A stretch of 37,810 bases of DNA from Caloramator proteoclasticus DSM 10124 (lineage in GTDB: Bacteria > Bacillota > Clostridia > Clostridiales > Caloramatoraceae), in NCBI RefSeq assembly GCF_900129265.1, contig NZ_FQVG01000025.1, forward strand, positions 1-37,810, written 5' to 3'. The stretch's first letter is position 1. Each line of letters begins with the position of its first letter. Position numbers and translations under genes: made by a program. Shown here piece by piece: positions 14,960-23,560 of the stretch. The notes under the pieces were generated by a model. It was not told the DNA's origin. It did no database searches and was given only the letters and a program-made list of their open reading frames with translations.

Positions 14960-16420
14960 TTACTTAATTTCCTTTAAAACTGCAAGTAAATAATCCCACA
15001 TTCTCTTTACAGATGATATGCTAATGTGTTCATCTGGTGTATGAACATCGTATAGATTTGGCCCAAAGGAAATCATATCAACATCTTCACCCAATTTTTC
15101 TTTAAACAGACCACATTCAACACCAGCGTGGATTGCAACTATTTCTGCGTCCTTTCCAAACATCCTCTTGTATACATCCATAAATAGCTGTCTTAGTTTT
15201 GAATCTGGGTCATATTGCCATTCTGGGTAGTCAGAATCTGCAACAAGTTCAGCACCTATAACTTCTGCAACCTTCTTGGCTTGGTTGAGTATATTATATT
15301 TTAAGCTTCTAACTGAACTTCTAACTGCAGATTGGAAAAGAATTTCATTTTCCTTTGTTTCTACTACACCAAGGTTAGTTGAACTTTCAACAAGCCCATC
15401 AATTGCCATACTCATTGTTTGTATTCCATTCGGTATAAGAACAAGTGATGCAATAACTTTATTTTTTGTATCACTATCAAAGCATTTATTTATTTCTTTA
15501 TCAATCTTTGAAACAAATACATTTACATTTGCATCTGAACTTCTAAGTTCATTCTTTAAAATCTTATCCCATTCGTTTATTTTATCTTGAAGCTTTTGAA
15601 GATCATTTTCGTTTATTAAAATAGTAGCATCGCATTCTCTTGGTATTGCATTCATTTTAGAACCGCCGTTTATTTCAACTAAATCAAAGTTTAATTCTCT
15701 TGCAAGGTCATCTAAAATTCTTCCCATTATTTTGTTAGCATTTCCTCTACCTTTGTCTATTTCCATACCAGAGTGACCACCCTTAAGTCCTCTTATACTA
15801 ATAGTATAGGCAGCCTTATTTTTGTCAGCGTCTACAAGGTTTGCCTTAATCTTATGAGTTGTTCTAACACCACCTGCACAGCTAACAAGAAGCTTGCCTT
15901 CTTCTTCAGAGTCTATATTTATTAGCATTTTTCCCTTTAAATTACTTCCATCAAGTGCCATTGCACCACCCATACCTGTTTCTTCTTCAACTGTTAAAAG
16001 AACTTCAATTGGTGGGTGAGGAATATCATTGGATGCAAGAATTGCAAGTGCGTAAGCTATTGCTATACCATTGTCTGCTCCAAGTGTTGTTCCATTTGCG
16101 TATATGTAATCTCCATCTAATCTAAGTTGTATAGCATCCTTTTCAAAGTCGTGCCTTGTATCTTTGTTTTTTTCACAAACCATATCCATATGTCCTTGTA
16201 TAATTACAGTTGGAGCATTTTCATATCCTTTTGTTCCAGGCTTTTTGATTATTACATTTAGTGCTTTATCTTGAATAACCTCAAGGTTATGCTTTTTAGC
16301 AAAATCTACAAGATAGTCACTTATTGCTTTTTCGTTTCCTGAACCTCTTGGAATTTTGGATATTTCTTCGAAATATTCAAATACTAATTGTGGTTCTAAT
16401 CCTCTTAAAACGTCAGCCAT
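14960..16420 (-). CDS. pepD: Aminoacyl-histidine dipeptidase (PepD, M20 family)
   Basis: This 486-aa cytosolic dipeptidase of the M20 metallopeptidases has the usual PepD length. Metal ligands and catalytic residues can be read in order: GHMDMV (His and Asp of HxD), GADNG (bridging Asp), EEETGMGGA (catalytic Glu and metal Glu), NIDSEEEG (Asp), and HAGVECGLF (last His). A lid domain lies between about 200 and 390. It cleaves Xaa-His and other dipeptides, fitting a cell that lives on peptides. It is on the minus strand, with GGGAGG before ATG at 16420 and its own promoter at 16458-16486. It is divergent from the fructose operon. Confidence 0.9.
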   Translation of the reverse strand: MADVLRGLEPQLVFEYFEEISKIPRGSGNEKAISDYLVDFAKKHNLEVIQDKALNVIIKKPGTKGYENAPTVIIQGHMDMVCEKNKDTRHDFEKDAIQLRLDGDYIYANGTTLGADNGIAIAYALAILASNDIPHPPIEVLLTVEEETGMGGAMALDGSNLKGKMLINIDSEEEGKLLVSCAGGVRTTHKIKANLVDADKNKAAYTISIRGLKGGHSGMEIDKGRGNANKIMGRILDDLARELNFDLVEINGGSKMNAIPRECDATILINENDLQKLQDKINEWDKILKNELRSSDANVNVFVSKIDKEINKCFDSDTKNKVIASLVLIPNGIQTMSMAIDGLVESSTNLGVVETKENEILFQSAVRSSVRSLKYNILNQAKKVAEVIGAELVADSDYPEWQYDPDSKLRQLFMDVYKRMFGKDAEIVAIHAGVECGLFKEKLGEDVDMISFGPNLYDVHTPDEHISISSVKRMWDYLLAVLKEIK

Positions 16421-16457
16421 TTTATTACCTCCCTATAGGTTTTTTCATTACATAAAT

Positions 16458-16486
16458 ATTATATGAAAATACAAAATATTAATCAA
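16458..16486 (-). promoter_or_regulatory. Promoter of pepD
   Basis: On the minus strand TTGATT (16486-16481) and TATAAT (16463-16458) are exactly 17 bp apart, about 38 bp before the pepD start. Confidence 0.55.
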
Positions 16487-16518
16487 TCTAATTATTTAGA
16501 AAAATTATAAAAATATAT

Positions 16519-16547
16519 TGACTTAAAAATTCAGATAATTTATAATG
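16519..16547 (+). promoter_or_regulatory. Promoter of the fructose operon
   Basis: TTGACT (16519-16524) and TATAAT (16542-16547) are 17 bp apart, nearly the sigma-A consensus. The first copy of the direct repeat starts inside the -10 box. Confidence 0.75.
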
Positions 16548-16611
16548 AAATCAAACATAAACAAACAAAAACAATCATAAAATGATAATGAAATAAACAT
16601 AAACAAACAAG
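16545..16611 (+). promoter_or_regulatory. Twin direct repeats, probable FruR operators
   Basis: Two almost identical repeats, 16545-16569 and 16588-16611, share AATGAAAT and AAACATAAACAAACAA and differ by one missing base. They start 43 bp apart, about four helix turns. They overlap the -10 box and the expected transcription start. DeoR-family repressors such as FruR often use spaced direct repeats, so these are the likely operators. Confidence 0.65.
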
Positions 16612-16621
16612 AGGTGAAGGA

Positions 16622-16882
16622 ATGAAGGTTCTTAAATATACTTTTAAAACTGAAATGGCACTCCATGCAAGACCAACTACAATGATTATATCAGAGGCAA
16701 ATAAATTTAAATCTGATATAAGAATAGAAAAGGATAATATAAATGTAAATGCTAAGAGTTTAATAAGTGTTTTAAGCCTTGTAGTAGAAAAAGGGGATAC
16801 TATTAAGATAGTTATAGAGGGTTCTGATGAAGAAGAGGCATATAATTCTATAAAAAATTTATTTGAAAGTTTAGAGAATTAG
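16622..16882 (+). CDS. HPr-family phosphocarrier protein of the fructose operon
   Basis: This 86-aa protein has the HPr fold length. H15 in LHARPT is the site phosphorylated by enzyme I, and S46 in AKSLIS is the site of HPr kinase regulation. Both key residues are present, so it may work as a true HPr and in catabolite control, not only as a fructose-specific carrier. It is the first gene of the operon, 8 nt before fruR. Whether it is the only HPr of the cell cannot be seen. GAGGTGAAGG serves as the ribosome binding site. Confidence 0.85.
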   Translation: MKVLKYTFKTEMALHARPTTMIISEANKFKSDIRIEKDNINVNAKSLISVLSLVVEKGDTIKIVIEGSDEEEAYNSIKNLFESLEN

Positions 16883-16890
16883 GTGATGTT

Positions 16891-17643
16891 ATGTTTGCAG
16901 AGGAACGAAAAGCCAAAATACTTGAAATGATAAATTCAGGTAACAGTGTTAGAGTTTCAGAACTTTCAAGGTTATTTAATGTCTCAGAGGCAACAATTAG
17001 GAGAGATTTAATTGAACTTGAGCAGGCAGGTTGTATTGTAAGAACCCACGGAGGGGCTGTGTCTAAGACAAGTACAAATTTTGAACCTTCCTTTAAAGAA
17101 AAACAAGATAAATTTCTAAAGGAAAAGGAACAAATAGCTAAAAAGGCAGCTTCTTTAATAGAGGATGGAGATACAGTTACCATTGATTCAGGAACTACAA
17201 CTCAGTTTATTTCAAAGTATTTAAATGCTAAGGGTGTAACAGTTGTTACCAATTCAGTTAATCTTGCAGATGAACTATCTGATAGGGAAGATGTTGAGGT
17301 AATAGTAACAGGTGGATTACTTAGAACAAAAACTAAGGCGATGGTTGGGCCTGTTGCTGAGGAAACACTAAAAAAGCTTAAGGTTGATAAGCTCTTCTTA
17401 GGTGCCAATGGAATATCTATAAAATCTGGTGTAACAACTCCTAATATAGTTGAGGCTAATACTAAAAGAGTAATGATAGAAGGGGCGAAAGAGGTATTTT
17501 TATTAATAGATAGTTCTAAATTTGATGAGGTTAATTTTTCATTAATATGTCCTGTGTCAAAGATAGATTATATCGTTACAGATAAGCTTCCTAAGGATTA
17601 TGAAAAATATGAATATTTAGGTATAAAATTCATACTAACATAA
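16891..17643 (+). CDS. fruR: DeoR-family transcriptional repressor of the fructose operon
   Basis: This 250-aa protein has the DeoR helix-turn-helix at the N-terminus (RVSELSRLFNVSEATIRRDL, then GCIVRTHGGA). The DeoR C-terminal sensor domain follows, with IDSGTTTQF and the later FLGANGI. In fructose operons the effector is usually fructose 1-phosphate. It lies between the HPr gene and fruK, so it is autoregulated if it binds the twin repeats upstream. ATG at 16891 follows TAGGTGATG. Confidence 0.85.
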   Translation: MFAEERKAKILEMINSGNSVRVSELSRLFNVSEATIRRDLIELEQAGCIVRTHGGAVSKTSTNFEPSFKEKQDKFLKEKEQIAKKAASLIEDGDTVTIDSGTTTQFISKYLNAKGVTVVTNSVNLADELSDREDVEVIVTGGLLRTKTKAMVGPVAEETLKKLKVDKLFLGANGISIKSGVTTPNIVEANTKRVMIEGAKEVFLLIDSSKFDEVNFSLICPVSKIDYIVTDKLPKDYEKYEYLGIKFILT

Positions 17644-17655
17644 GAAGGTGATAAA

Positions 17656-18579
17656 TTGATTTATACTGTAACTTTAAATCCAGCAATAGATAAAACAATC
17701 GTATTAGATAAACTTTTATTAGGAAACGTAAATAGGAGTATAAGTTCGAGGGATGATATAGGGGGAAAGGGAATAAACGTTGCAAAGGTTATAAAAAACT
17801 TAGGATATAATGTATGTGCATTAGGGTTTATCGGTAAGGAAAATAGCGATTATATATATAGGAAATTGAATAAATATGGGGTTTGCCACGATTTTATAGA
17901 GGTTGATGGAGAAACAAGGACAAATATTAAAATTGTTGAGAGGGAAGAGGGAATATTTACAGATATAAACCAGTGTGGTTTTAGTGTGGATAGTCTTGAT
18001 TTAGAGAAGTTGATAAGAAAGCTTAAAAATAGAGTCAACAGAGAGGATGTTGTTGTTCTTTCAGGAAGCTTGCCTAAGGGAATTGAAAGTAATGTATATA
18101 AAGTTATTATAGAACAATTAAAACAAAAAGATGTAAAGGTAATACTTGATGCAGAAGGACAAGCACTAAGATATGGAATTGAAGCCAATCCATATTTAAT
18201 TAAACCCAATATCAATGAACTAAAAACAATTGTAAATTGTAGTGAGGACATAGAAGATATAAAGCAATCAGTTGAAGAATTTGTAAATAAGGGGATTGTA
18301 GTTGCAGTATCTATGGGAGAAAATGGAGCATTGCTTTTTTCAAAGGAACAAAGTCTATATTCGAAACCATTAAAGGTAGATGTAAAAAGTACTGTTGGTG
18401 CAGGTGATTCAATGGTTGCAGCTTTTGCAATAGGTGTACACGAAAATATGCCATTAGAGGATACATTTAGGTTAGCAATTGCGTCATCTACTGCAAAGGT
18501 AACTATGGAAGGTAGCCAAGCACCCAACAGAAAAGAAATACTAAAATATATAGAATTAGTAGAAATACAGAGGAGGTAA
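17656..18579 (+). CDS. fruK: 1-phosphofructokinase (PfkB family)
   Basis: This 307-aa PfkB-family kinase turns fructose 1-phosphate into fructose 1,6-bisphosphate. The start is TTLNPAID-like (VTLNPAIDKTIVL), with the substrate loop GGKGINVAKVIKNLG. The C-terminal signature VGAGDSMVAAFAIG holds the catalytic Asp. The gene starts with TTG at 17656, 5 nt after GAAGGTG; no ATG is nearby. It is 12 nt after fruR and followed closely by the EIIA gene. Confidence 0.9.
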   Translation: MIYTVTLNPAIDKTIVLDKLLLGNVNRSISSRDDIGGKGINVAKVIKNLGYNVCALGFIGKENSDYIYRKLNKYGVCHDFIEVDGETRTNIKIVEREEGIFTDINQCGFSVDSLDLEKLIRKLKNRVNREDVVVLSGSLPKGIESNVYKVIIEQLKQKDVKVILDAEGQALRYGIEANPYLIKPNINELKTIVNCSEDIEDIKQSVEEFVNKGIVVAVSMGENGALLFSKEQSLYSKPLKVDVKSTVGAGDSMVAAFAIGVHENMPLEDTFRLAIASSTAKVTMEGSQAPNRKEILKYIELVEIQRR

Positions 18580-18584
18580 CAAAA

Positions 18585-19031
18585 ATGGAACTACAAAAAA
18601 TCTTAGCACCACAAAGAGTACAATTTAATCTAAAATCAAAATCAAAGATGGAGGTAATTGAAGAACTAATAGACATTTTATATAAAGACGGAAAAATAAC
18701 AGATAAAGAGAAATTTAAAGAGGTGGTGATAAAGAGAGAAGAGGAATTTACTACAGGAATTGGAATGGGAGTTGCAATACCTCACGGAAAATCAGAATAT
18801 GTTGTAGAACCAGCTTTAGTTTTTGGTATATCAAAAGAAGGTATTGATTATGATTCGATGGATGGAAAATTAGCACACATATTCTTTTTAATTGCAGTAC
18901 CTAATAATGCAAATAATGAACATTTAACAATTTTAAGTATGCTTTCAAGAAAACTTATGTATGAAGATGTTAGGAATAAACTAATTAGTTCAAAAAGTTA
19001 TGAAGATGTTATAAATGCATTTAAAGAATGA
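18585..19031 (+). CDS. fruA: Fructose PTS enzyme IIA
   Basis: This 148-aa protein is a stand-alone EIIA of the fructose/mannitol type (PTS_EIIA_2). The phospho-accepting His is in GVAIPHGKSE. It passes phosphate from HPr to EIIB. The gene follows fruK by 5 nt with GGAGG overlapping the fruK end, and it ends 16 nt before the EIIBC gene. In many species IIA is fused to IIBC; here it is split. Confidence 0.9.
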   Translation: MELQKILAPQRVQFNLKSKSKMEVIEELIDILYKDGKITDKEKFKEVVIKREEEFTTGIGMGVAIPHGKSEYVVEPALVFGISKEGIDYDSMDGKLAHIFFLIAVPNNANNEHLTILSMLSRKLMYEDVRNKLISSKSYEDVINAFKE

Positions 19032-19047
19032 TGAGGGGGAAGATATT

Positions 19048-20403
19048 ATGAAACTTTTAGCAGTAACATCCTGTCCAACAGGAATTGCTCATACTTATAT
19101 GGCTGCTGAAGCACTTAAGATAGCAGCTAAGGAACTTGAGGTTGAAATTAAAATAGAAACAAGAGGTTCGGTAGGAGTTGAAAATGAAATAACTGCAGAA
19201 GATGTAAAAGAGGCACATGCTGTTATAATTGCAGCTGATACAAAAATTGATAAATCAAAATTTAATGGGCTTCCAATGATTGAAGTTTCAGTAAAAGATG
19301 CTATAAAGGATGCAAAGGGATTAATTCAATCGGCAATGAAGCTTGAAAAGAAAAATACTTATGTTGACAAGGTGTTTGAAGCAAAGCAGGAAGAAAAGAA
19401 AAAAATTACAGGAGCATATAAGCATCTAATGACTGGTGTTTCATTTATGATTCCTTTTGTAGTTGCAGGTGGTATATTAATTGCTCTATCCTTTGCCTTT
19501 GGTATAAAGGCCTTTGAACAAAAAGGAACACTTGCAGCAGCACTTATGGACATAGGTGGTGGTGGAGCATTCTCACTTATTGTACCTATATTAGCAGGAT
19601 ATATAGCATATTCAATAGCTGATAGACCAGGTCTTGTACCAGGTATGATAGGTGGTGTTCTTTCAAGTAAATTAGGTGCAGGTTTCTTAGGTGGTATTAT
19701 TGCAGGTTTTGCGGCAGGTTATGTTGTAGAATTTTTAAAGAAAACAATTAAATTACCCAAAACTATGGAAGGTTTAATGCCTGTTTTAGTACTACCATTA
19801 TTATCAACATTAATTGTTGGACTTGGTATGATATATGTAGTAGGTACTCCAGTTGCTTCTATAAATAAGGCAATGGAGGGCTGGTTGAATAGCTTAAGTG
19901 GAGGAAGTGCAATAACTCTTGGAATAGTGTTAGGACTTATGATGGCCTTTGATATGGGTGGTCCAGTAAACAAAGCTGCATACACTTTTGCAGTTGGTAC
20001 ATTAGCAGCAGGACAACCTTCAACTGTTATGGCAGCAGTAATGGCAGCTGGTATGGTACCACCACTTGGAGTATTTTTGGCGACAAGAATAGCAAAAAAT
20101 AAATTTACAAAGGATGAAATAGAGGCAGGTAAAGCAGCATTTTTCCTTGGAATTTCATTCATAACAGAGGGTGCAATACCATTTGCTGCAGCTGATCCAC
20201 TTAGAGTTATACCTTCAATTATGGTCGGCTCAGCAGTGACAGGAGCTCTTTCAATGGCATTTAAGTGTACACTTGCTGTACCACATGGAGGAATATTTGT
20301 TTTACCAATACCAAATGCAGTAGGTGGATTATTGTTATACGCATTATCTATAGTTATAGGTACTATAGTATCAGGTATAATGATAGCGGCACTTAAGAAG
20401 TAA
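19048..20403 (+). CDS. fruA: Fructose PTS enzyme IIBC
   Basis: This 451-aa protein combines EIIB (about 1-100) with the membrane channel EIIC. The phosphorylated Cys is in TSCPTGIAHTYMAAEAL. EIIC begins near 125 (HLMTGVSFMIPFVVAGGILI) and has several membrane helices, including GLVPGMIGG and the conserved FITEGAIPFAAADP. It imports fructose as fructose 1-phosphate. ATG 19048 follows GAGGGGGA. The ATG at 19015 overlaps the EIIA gene and lacks a binding site. A terminator follows. Confidence 0.9.
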   Translation: MKLLAVTSCPTGIAHTYMAAEALKIAAKELEVEIKIETRGSVGVENEITAEDVKEAHAVIIAADTKIDKSKFNGLPMIEVSVKDAIKDAKGLIQSAMKLEKKNTYVDKVFEAKQEEKKKITGAYKHLMTGVSFMIPFVVAGGILIALSFAFGIKAFEQKGTLAAALMDIGGGGAFSLIVPILAGYIAYSIADRPGLVPGMIGGVLSSKLGAGFLGGIIAGFAAGYVVEFLKKTIKLPKTMEGLMPVLVLPLLSTLIVGLGMIYVVGTPVASINKAMEGWLNSLSGGSAITLGIVLGLMMAFDMGGPVNKAAYTFAVGTLAAGQPSTVMAAVMAAGMVPPLGVFLATRIAKNKFTKDEIEAGKAAFFLGISFITEGAIPFAAADPLRVIPSIMVGSAVTGALSMAFKCTLAVPHGGIFVLPIPNAVGGLLLYALSIVIGTIVSGIMIAALKK

Positions 20404-20428
20404 AAATGGGACCAAAAGGTCCCATTTT
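20403..20428. terminator. Terminator of the fructose operon
   Basis: An 11-bp perfect stem (AAAATGGGACC with GGTCCCATTTT) with an AAAA loop sits directly at the stop of the EIIBC gene. It also overlaps the stop codon of the minus-strand DUF1540 gene, so it probably serves both. Confidence 0.8.
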
Positions 20429-20582
20429 ATTTGCATTCAAAGCTTCCGCAGTCGGTTGCTTCTTTATCCTTTGCAGGATTATGATGATTAACAACTTGAA
20501 TTGAATTTAGTGTGCAATAGTTTTGAGATCCTGCGTGATGTTTGCAGTCACGTACGGTACAAGAAATATTTTTGTTCATCAT
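20427..20582 (-). CDS. DUF1540 small cysteine-rich protein (51 aa)
   Basis: The gene begins with ATG-ATG at 20582 after AAAGGAGG and encodes 51 residues. Six are cysteines; the first three are arranged CTVRDC then YC, with another C near the end (DCGSFEC). This matches the DUF1540 pattern seen in many spore-forming Clostridia and Bacilli, thought to bind metal. Function is unknown. It is convergent with the fructose operon; its stop lies inside that operon's terminator. Confidence 0.75.
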   Translation of the reverse strand: MMNKNISCTVRDCKHHAGSQNYCTLNSIQVVNHHNPAKDKEATDCGSFECK

Positions 20583-20727
20583 AAAATTTTGCCTCCTTTA
20601 ACAAGGTTTTATCGTAATAATTATCCCTTTAATTACAAGTATATTTTTAGTTAAAAACATATAAAATATTCATTATTTTTTGCTTTTCTTCATATTTTAT
20701 AATTAAGTGATTATGTGGGGGGAGACG

Positions 20728-21426
20728 ATGAAAAGGAGGTATATTGCACTTTTTATAATTGTACTTATGTGCATTATAGTTGCAGTTGGTGGGACGCTTA
20801 TTTTTGTAAGAAGTGATAGTGTTTTTAAGAAAAACAAAAATTCAAGTTCTAAGTATTATATTTTTGTTGATATAACTATAAATAGACTTTATTTATATAA
20901 AGATAATGAACTTGTGAAAACTTATCCAATAGCTTCAGGTCGTCCAAATACTCCATCGCCTATTGGAGTTTGGAAAATAATAAGCAAGGATACTTGGGGA
21001 GAAGGTTTTGGTGGAAGATGGATGGGTTTTAATGTTCCTTGGGGGAAATATGGTATACACGGAACAAAAGAACCCTGGTCAATAGGACACGATGAGTCTG
21101 AAGGATGTATAAGGATGTACAATAAGGATGTTAGGGAGTTATATAAAATAGTTCCAATAGGAACAACAGTAAGAATTTATGGAGGACCATATGGCCCCTT
21201 TGGAGAAGGGTTTAGAGTATTAAGACCTGGAGATAGAGGAGCTGATGTATATGAAATTCAGAGACTTTTAAAGGAAAAGGGATATTTTAAAGGTTATGTT
21301 AATGGAATTTATGGTGAGGATATGAAACAGGCTGTATTTAATTTTCAAAAAAAGAATGGATTAAAGCAGAGCAATGAAATAGGTTATATTTTTTACGAAA
21401 AATTAGGAATTAAACTAATGGATTGA
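20728..21426 (+). CDS. L,D-transpeptidase (YkuD) with peptidoglycan-binding domain
   Basis: This 232-aa protein has an N-terminal membrane anchor (about 4-27, hydrophobic after MKRR). A YkuD domain follows, starting FVDITINRLYLYKDNELV. Its catalytic site has IHGTKEP and SEGCIRM with the nucleophile Cys. The C-terminal PG_binding_1 domain starts LRPGDRGADVYEIQRLL. It would work outside the cell on cell-wall peptides, making 3-3 cross-links or attaching groups. ATG 20728 is preferred over GTG 20707 because GGGGGGAG at 20717-20724 serves it. It stands alone, flanked by a minus-strand gene and a hairpin. Confidence 0.88.
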   Translation: MKRRYIALFIIVLMCIIVAVGGTLIFVRSDSVFKKNKNSSSKYYIFVDITINRLYLYKDNELVKTYPIASGRPNTPSPIGVWKIISKDTWGEGFGGRWMGFNVPWGKYGIHGTKEPWSIGHDESEGCIRMYNKDVRELYKIVPIGTTVRIYGGPYGPFGEGFRVLRPGDRGADVYEIQRLLKEKGYFKGYVNGIYGEDMKQAVFNFQKKNGLKQSNEIGYIFYEKLGIKLMD

Positions 21427-21454
21427 TAGGCATGCTTTTTTATATGCATGCCTA
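21427..21454 (+). terminator. Hairpin after the L,D-transpeptidase gene
   Basis: TAGGCATGC and GCATGCCTA pair over 9 bp around a 10-nt T-rich loop, directly at the stop codon. No T-run follows, so termination strength is uncertain. Confidence 0.45.
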
Positions 21455-21463
21455 AATTAATTA

Positions 21464-21491
21464 TTCACATAGGATAATTTTGTATTATAAT
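21464..21491 (+). promoter_or_regulatory. Probable promoter of cdaA
   Basis: TTCACA (21464-21469) and TATAAT (21486-21491) are 16 bp apart, 33 bp before the cdaA start. Confidence 0.5.
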
Positions 21492-21524
21492 TAGTATATA
21501 AATACTATTAAGGGGTTGGCTGCT

Positions 21525-22367
21525 ATGTTTGATTTAAATAGTATGATTTCAATTATTAAACACGTAACAATCTTAAATGTAATTGACATTTTAATTGTTG
21601 CTTATATTTTTTATAAGTTATTTACATTAATTAGAAAAACAAGAGCAGAACAGCTGGTAAAGGGACTTGTGTTTATATTATTAGTTATGAAGGCCAGTGA
21701 AATATTAGGATTTATAACTTTACATTGGCTAATTCAAAACACATTAACAGTAGGTTTGATTGCACTTATAATTATATTTCAGCCAGAACTTAGGAAGGCA
21801 CTTGAGCACCTTGGAAGAAGCAAAATATTAAACAGAAGACTATTTGATAGTGATGAAGAGGTAGAAAAGGTTGTAAATGAAATTGTTATTGCAGCAGATA
21901 ATATGTCTAAGAATAAGACAGGAGCTTTGATTGTAATTGAACAGGATACAGGTCTTAATGATTACGTAGAAAGCGGAACAGTAATTGATGGTGTTGTTTC
22001 ATCACAGCTTTTAGAAAATATATTTGTAGAAAATACTCCACTTCACGATGGTGCTGTAATTATTAGAAAAGATAGAATTGTAGCTGCATCCTGTGTTTTA
22101 CCATTGACTGAACAGTTTGTATCAAAGGAACTTGGTACAAGACATAGGGCTGCAATAGGTATAACAGAAACTTGTGATGCAATAGCAGTTGTTGTTTCAG
22201 AGGAAACAGGTATAATTTCAATATCTATTAACGGTAAGCTTGTTAGGGGGTATAATGCAGAAAGATTAAAAAAGGTTTTATATGGTGTATTAAAGAAAAA
22301 TATAGAAATAGATACAACATTGTTTAAGAGGGTGAAAATATGGCTGTCAAAGATAAACAGCAAATAA
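21525..22367 (+). CDS. cdaA: Diadenylate cyclase CdaA
   Basis: This 280-aa membrane protein makes c-di-AMP from two ATP. Three membrane helices lie in the first 90 residues. The DAC domain has the motifs LHDGAVIIRKD (DGA) and GTRHRAAIG (RHR), both needed for catalysis. ATG 21525 is chosen because AGGGG at 21511-21515 is 9 nt away; TTG 21516 is too near. The gene overlaps cdaR by 28 nt, so the two are translationally linked. c-di-AMP controls potassium, osmotic balance and cell wall in this phylum. Confidence 0.92.
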   Translation: MFDLNSMISIIKHVTILNVIDILIVAYIFYKLFTLIRKTRAEQLVKGLVFILLVMKASEILGFITLHWLIQNTLTVGLIALIIIFQPELRKALEHLGRSKILNRRLFDSDEEVEKVVNEIVIAADNMSKNKTGALIVIEQDTGLNDYVESGTVIDGVVSSQLLENIFVENTPLHDGAVIIRKDRIVAASCVLPLTEQFVSKELGTRHRAAIGITETCDAIAVVVSEETGIISISINGKLVRGYNAERLKKVLYGVLKKNIEIDTTLFKRVKIWLSKINSK

Positions 22368-23548
22368 TGGCAATAACAGCTTCTATTTTTATAGCTTTTA
22401 TACTTTGGCTTTATGTTATGGGGGAAAAGAATCCAGTTTTAGTTAGAACAATTGAAGATATACCGGTTACTCTCTATAACACAGAAAATATAGCTCGCTC
22501 TAATTTGGTTATGTTGCCTGAACAAACCTTTACAATAAACCTTACTATAAAGGGAAGGGCTCTTGATGTCTTTAAGGTGACTAAGGATGACTTTAAGGTA
22601 GAGGCTGATATGGGAGGTTATCTAAAGAGGGGAGATAACAACATACCAGTTGAGATAAGAAGAAAGCCCCAAGGTATTGAAGTTGTAAGTGAAGGTATTT
22701 TTCCGTATATAAGAGTAAAGCTTGATAATCTTGTTGCAAAAGCCTTTCCTGTTAATATAAATGTAACAGGAATACCTAAACAAGGCTATGATAATTTAGA
22801 ACCAGTTGTTAAACCATCTGAAATATTAGTAGTTGGACCAGAGGAATATATAAATAAAGTTAATTATGTTGAGGGCCAGGTGGATATAACTGGTGCGTTT
22901 TCTGATATCAGTAATTCAATTGTAGTAAAGCCCTATGATAGAGAAAGAAAACAAGTTTTAAATGTAGAAACAGATCCAAGGTATGTAGATGTATTTGTAA
23001 GTATAAAATCAGCAAAACAAGTACCTATAAAGGTAGTTACAAAAAATTCACTACCAAAGGGAAAAACGATAAAGTCCATTAATTTAACTGAACCTAATAT
23101 CTATATTTTAGGCGATTCAAATGTTTTAAATAATATAAAGCAAATAGAAACAAAACCTATAGATTTACAAAATATTTATCAAACTACATCAATACAGGTT
23201 GAACTTAATATCCCAAAGGGTATTTATCTAAAAAATAAAGAAAGTAGCATATTAGTAGAATTATCTGTAGAAAATATCATACAAAAGGAGATAAAACTTC
23301 CTATAAGCATACAAAATCAAAATGGAGAATATGTTTATAGTCCTGCTTCTGAAGAAGTCAATTTATTAATAAGAGGAAGTGAAAGTCAATTAAACCAAAT
23401 TGATTTAAATCAGTTTATGGCAGTTTTAGATGTATCTGAATTATCAGAAGGGGAATTTGCACTTCCGATAAAAATAATAAAGCCTGAACAATTTGAAATA
23501 GTAAGTATTGAACCAGAAAAGATAAAGATAAAAATAAACAAAAAATAA
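22340..23548 (+). CDS. cdaR: CdaA regulator CdaR (YbbR domains)
   Basis: The 402-aa protein has an N-terminal membrane helix (about 10-28, IMAITASIFIAFILWLYVM) and then about four extracellular YbbR repeats; segments such as IPVTLYN, FPVNINVTG, VPIKVVTKN and IKLPISIQN start the repeats. In other Firmicutes this protein binds and modulates CdaA. It overlaps the cdaA end by 28 nt. ATG 22340 follows AGAGGGTG. The usual third partner glmM is not next. Confidence 0.88.
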   Translation: MAVKDKQQIMAITASIFIAFILWLYVMGEKNPVLVRTIEDIPVTLYNTENIARSNLVMLPEQTFTINLTIKGRALDVFKVTKDDFKVEADMGGYLKRGDNNIPVEIRRKPQGIEVVSEGIFPYIRVKLDNLVAKAFPVNINVTGIPKQGYDNLEPVVKPSEILVVGPEEYINKVNYVEGQVDITGAFSDISNSIVVKPYDRERKQVLNVETDPRYVDVFVSIKSAKQVPIKVVTKNSLPKGKTIKSINLTEPNIYILGDSNVLNNIKQIETKPIDLQNIYQTTSIQVELNIPKGIYLKNKESSILVELSVENIIQKEIKLPISIQNQNGEYVYSPASEEVNLLIRGSESQLNQIDLNQFMAVLDVSELSEGEFALPIKIIKPEQFEIVSIEPEKIKIKINKK

Positions 23549-23560
23549 TGGAGGTATTGT

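Noticed and set aside
17850-18527. Long minus-strand frame (225 codons) opposite fruK
   Set aside because: It lies wholly inside the well-supported fruK gene, has a low-complexity Ser/Leu/Phe composition, and has no ribosome binding site. It is a shadow of the coding strand.
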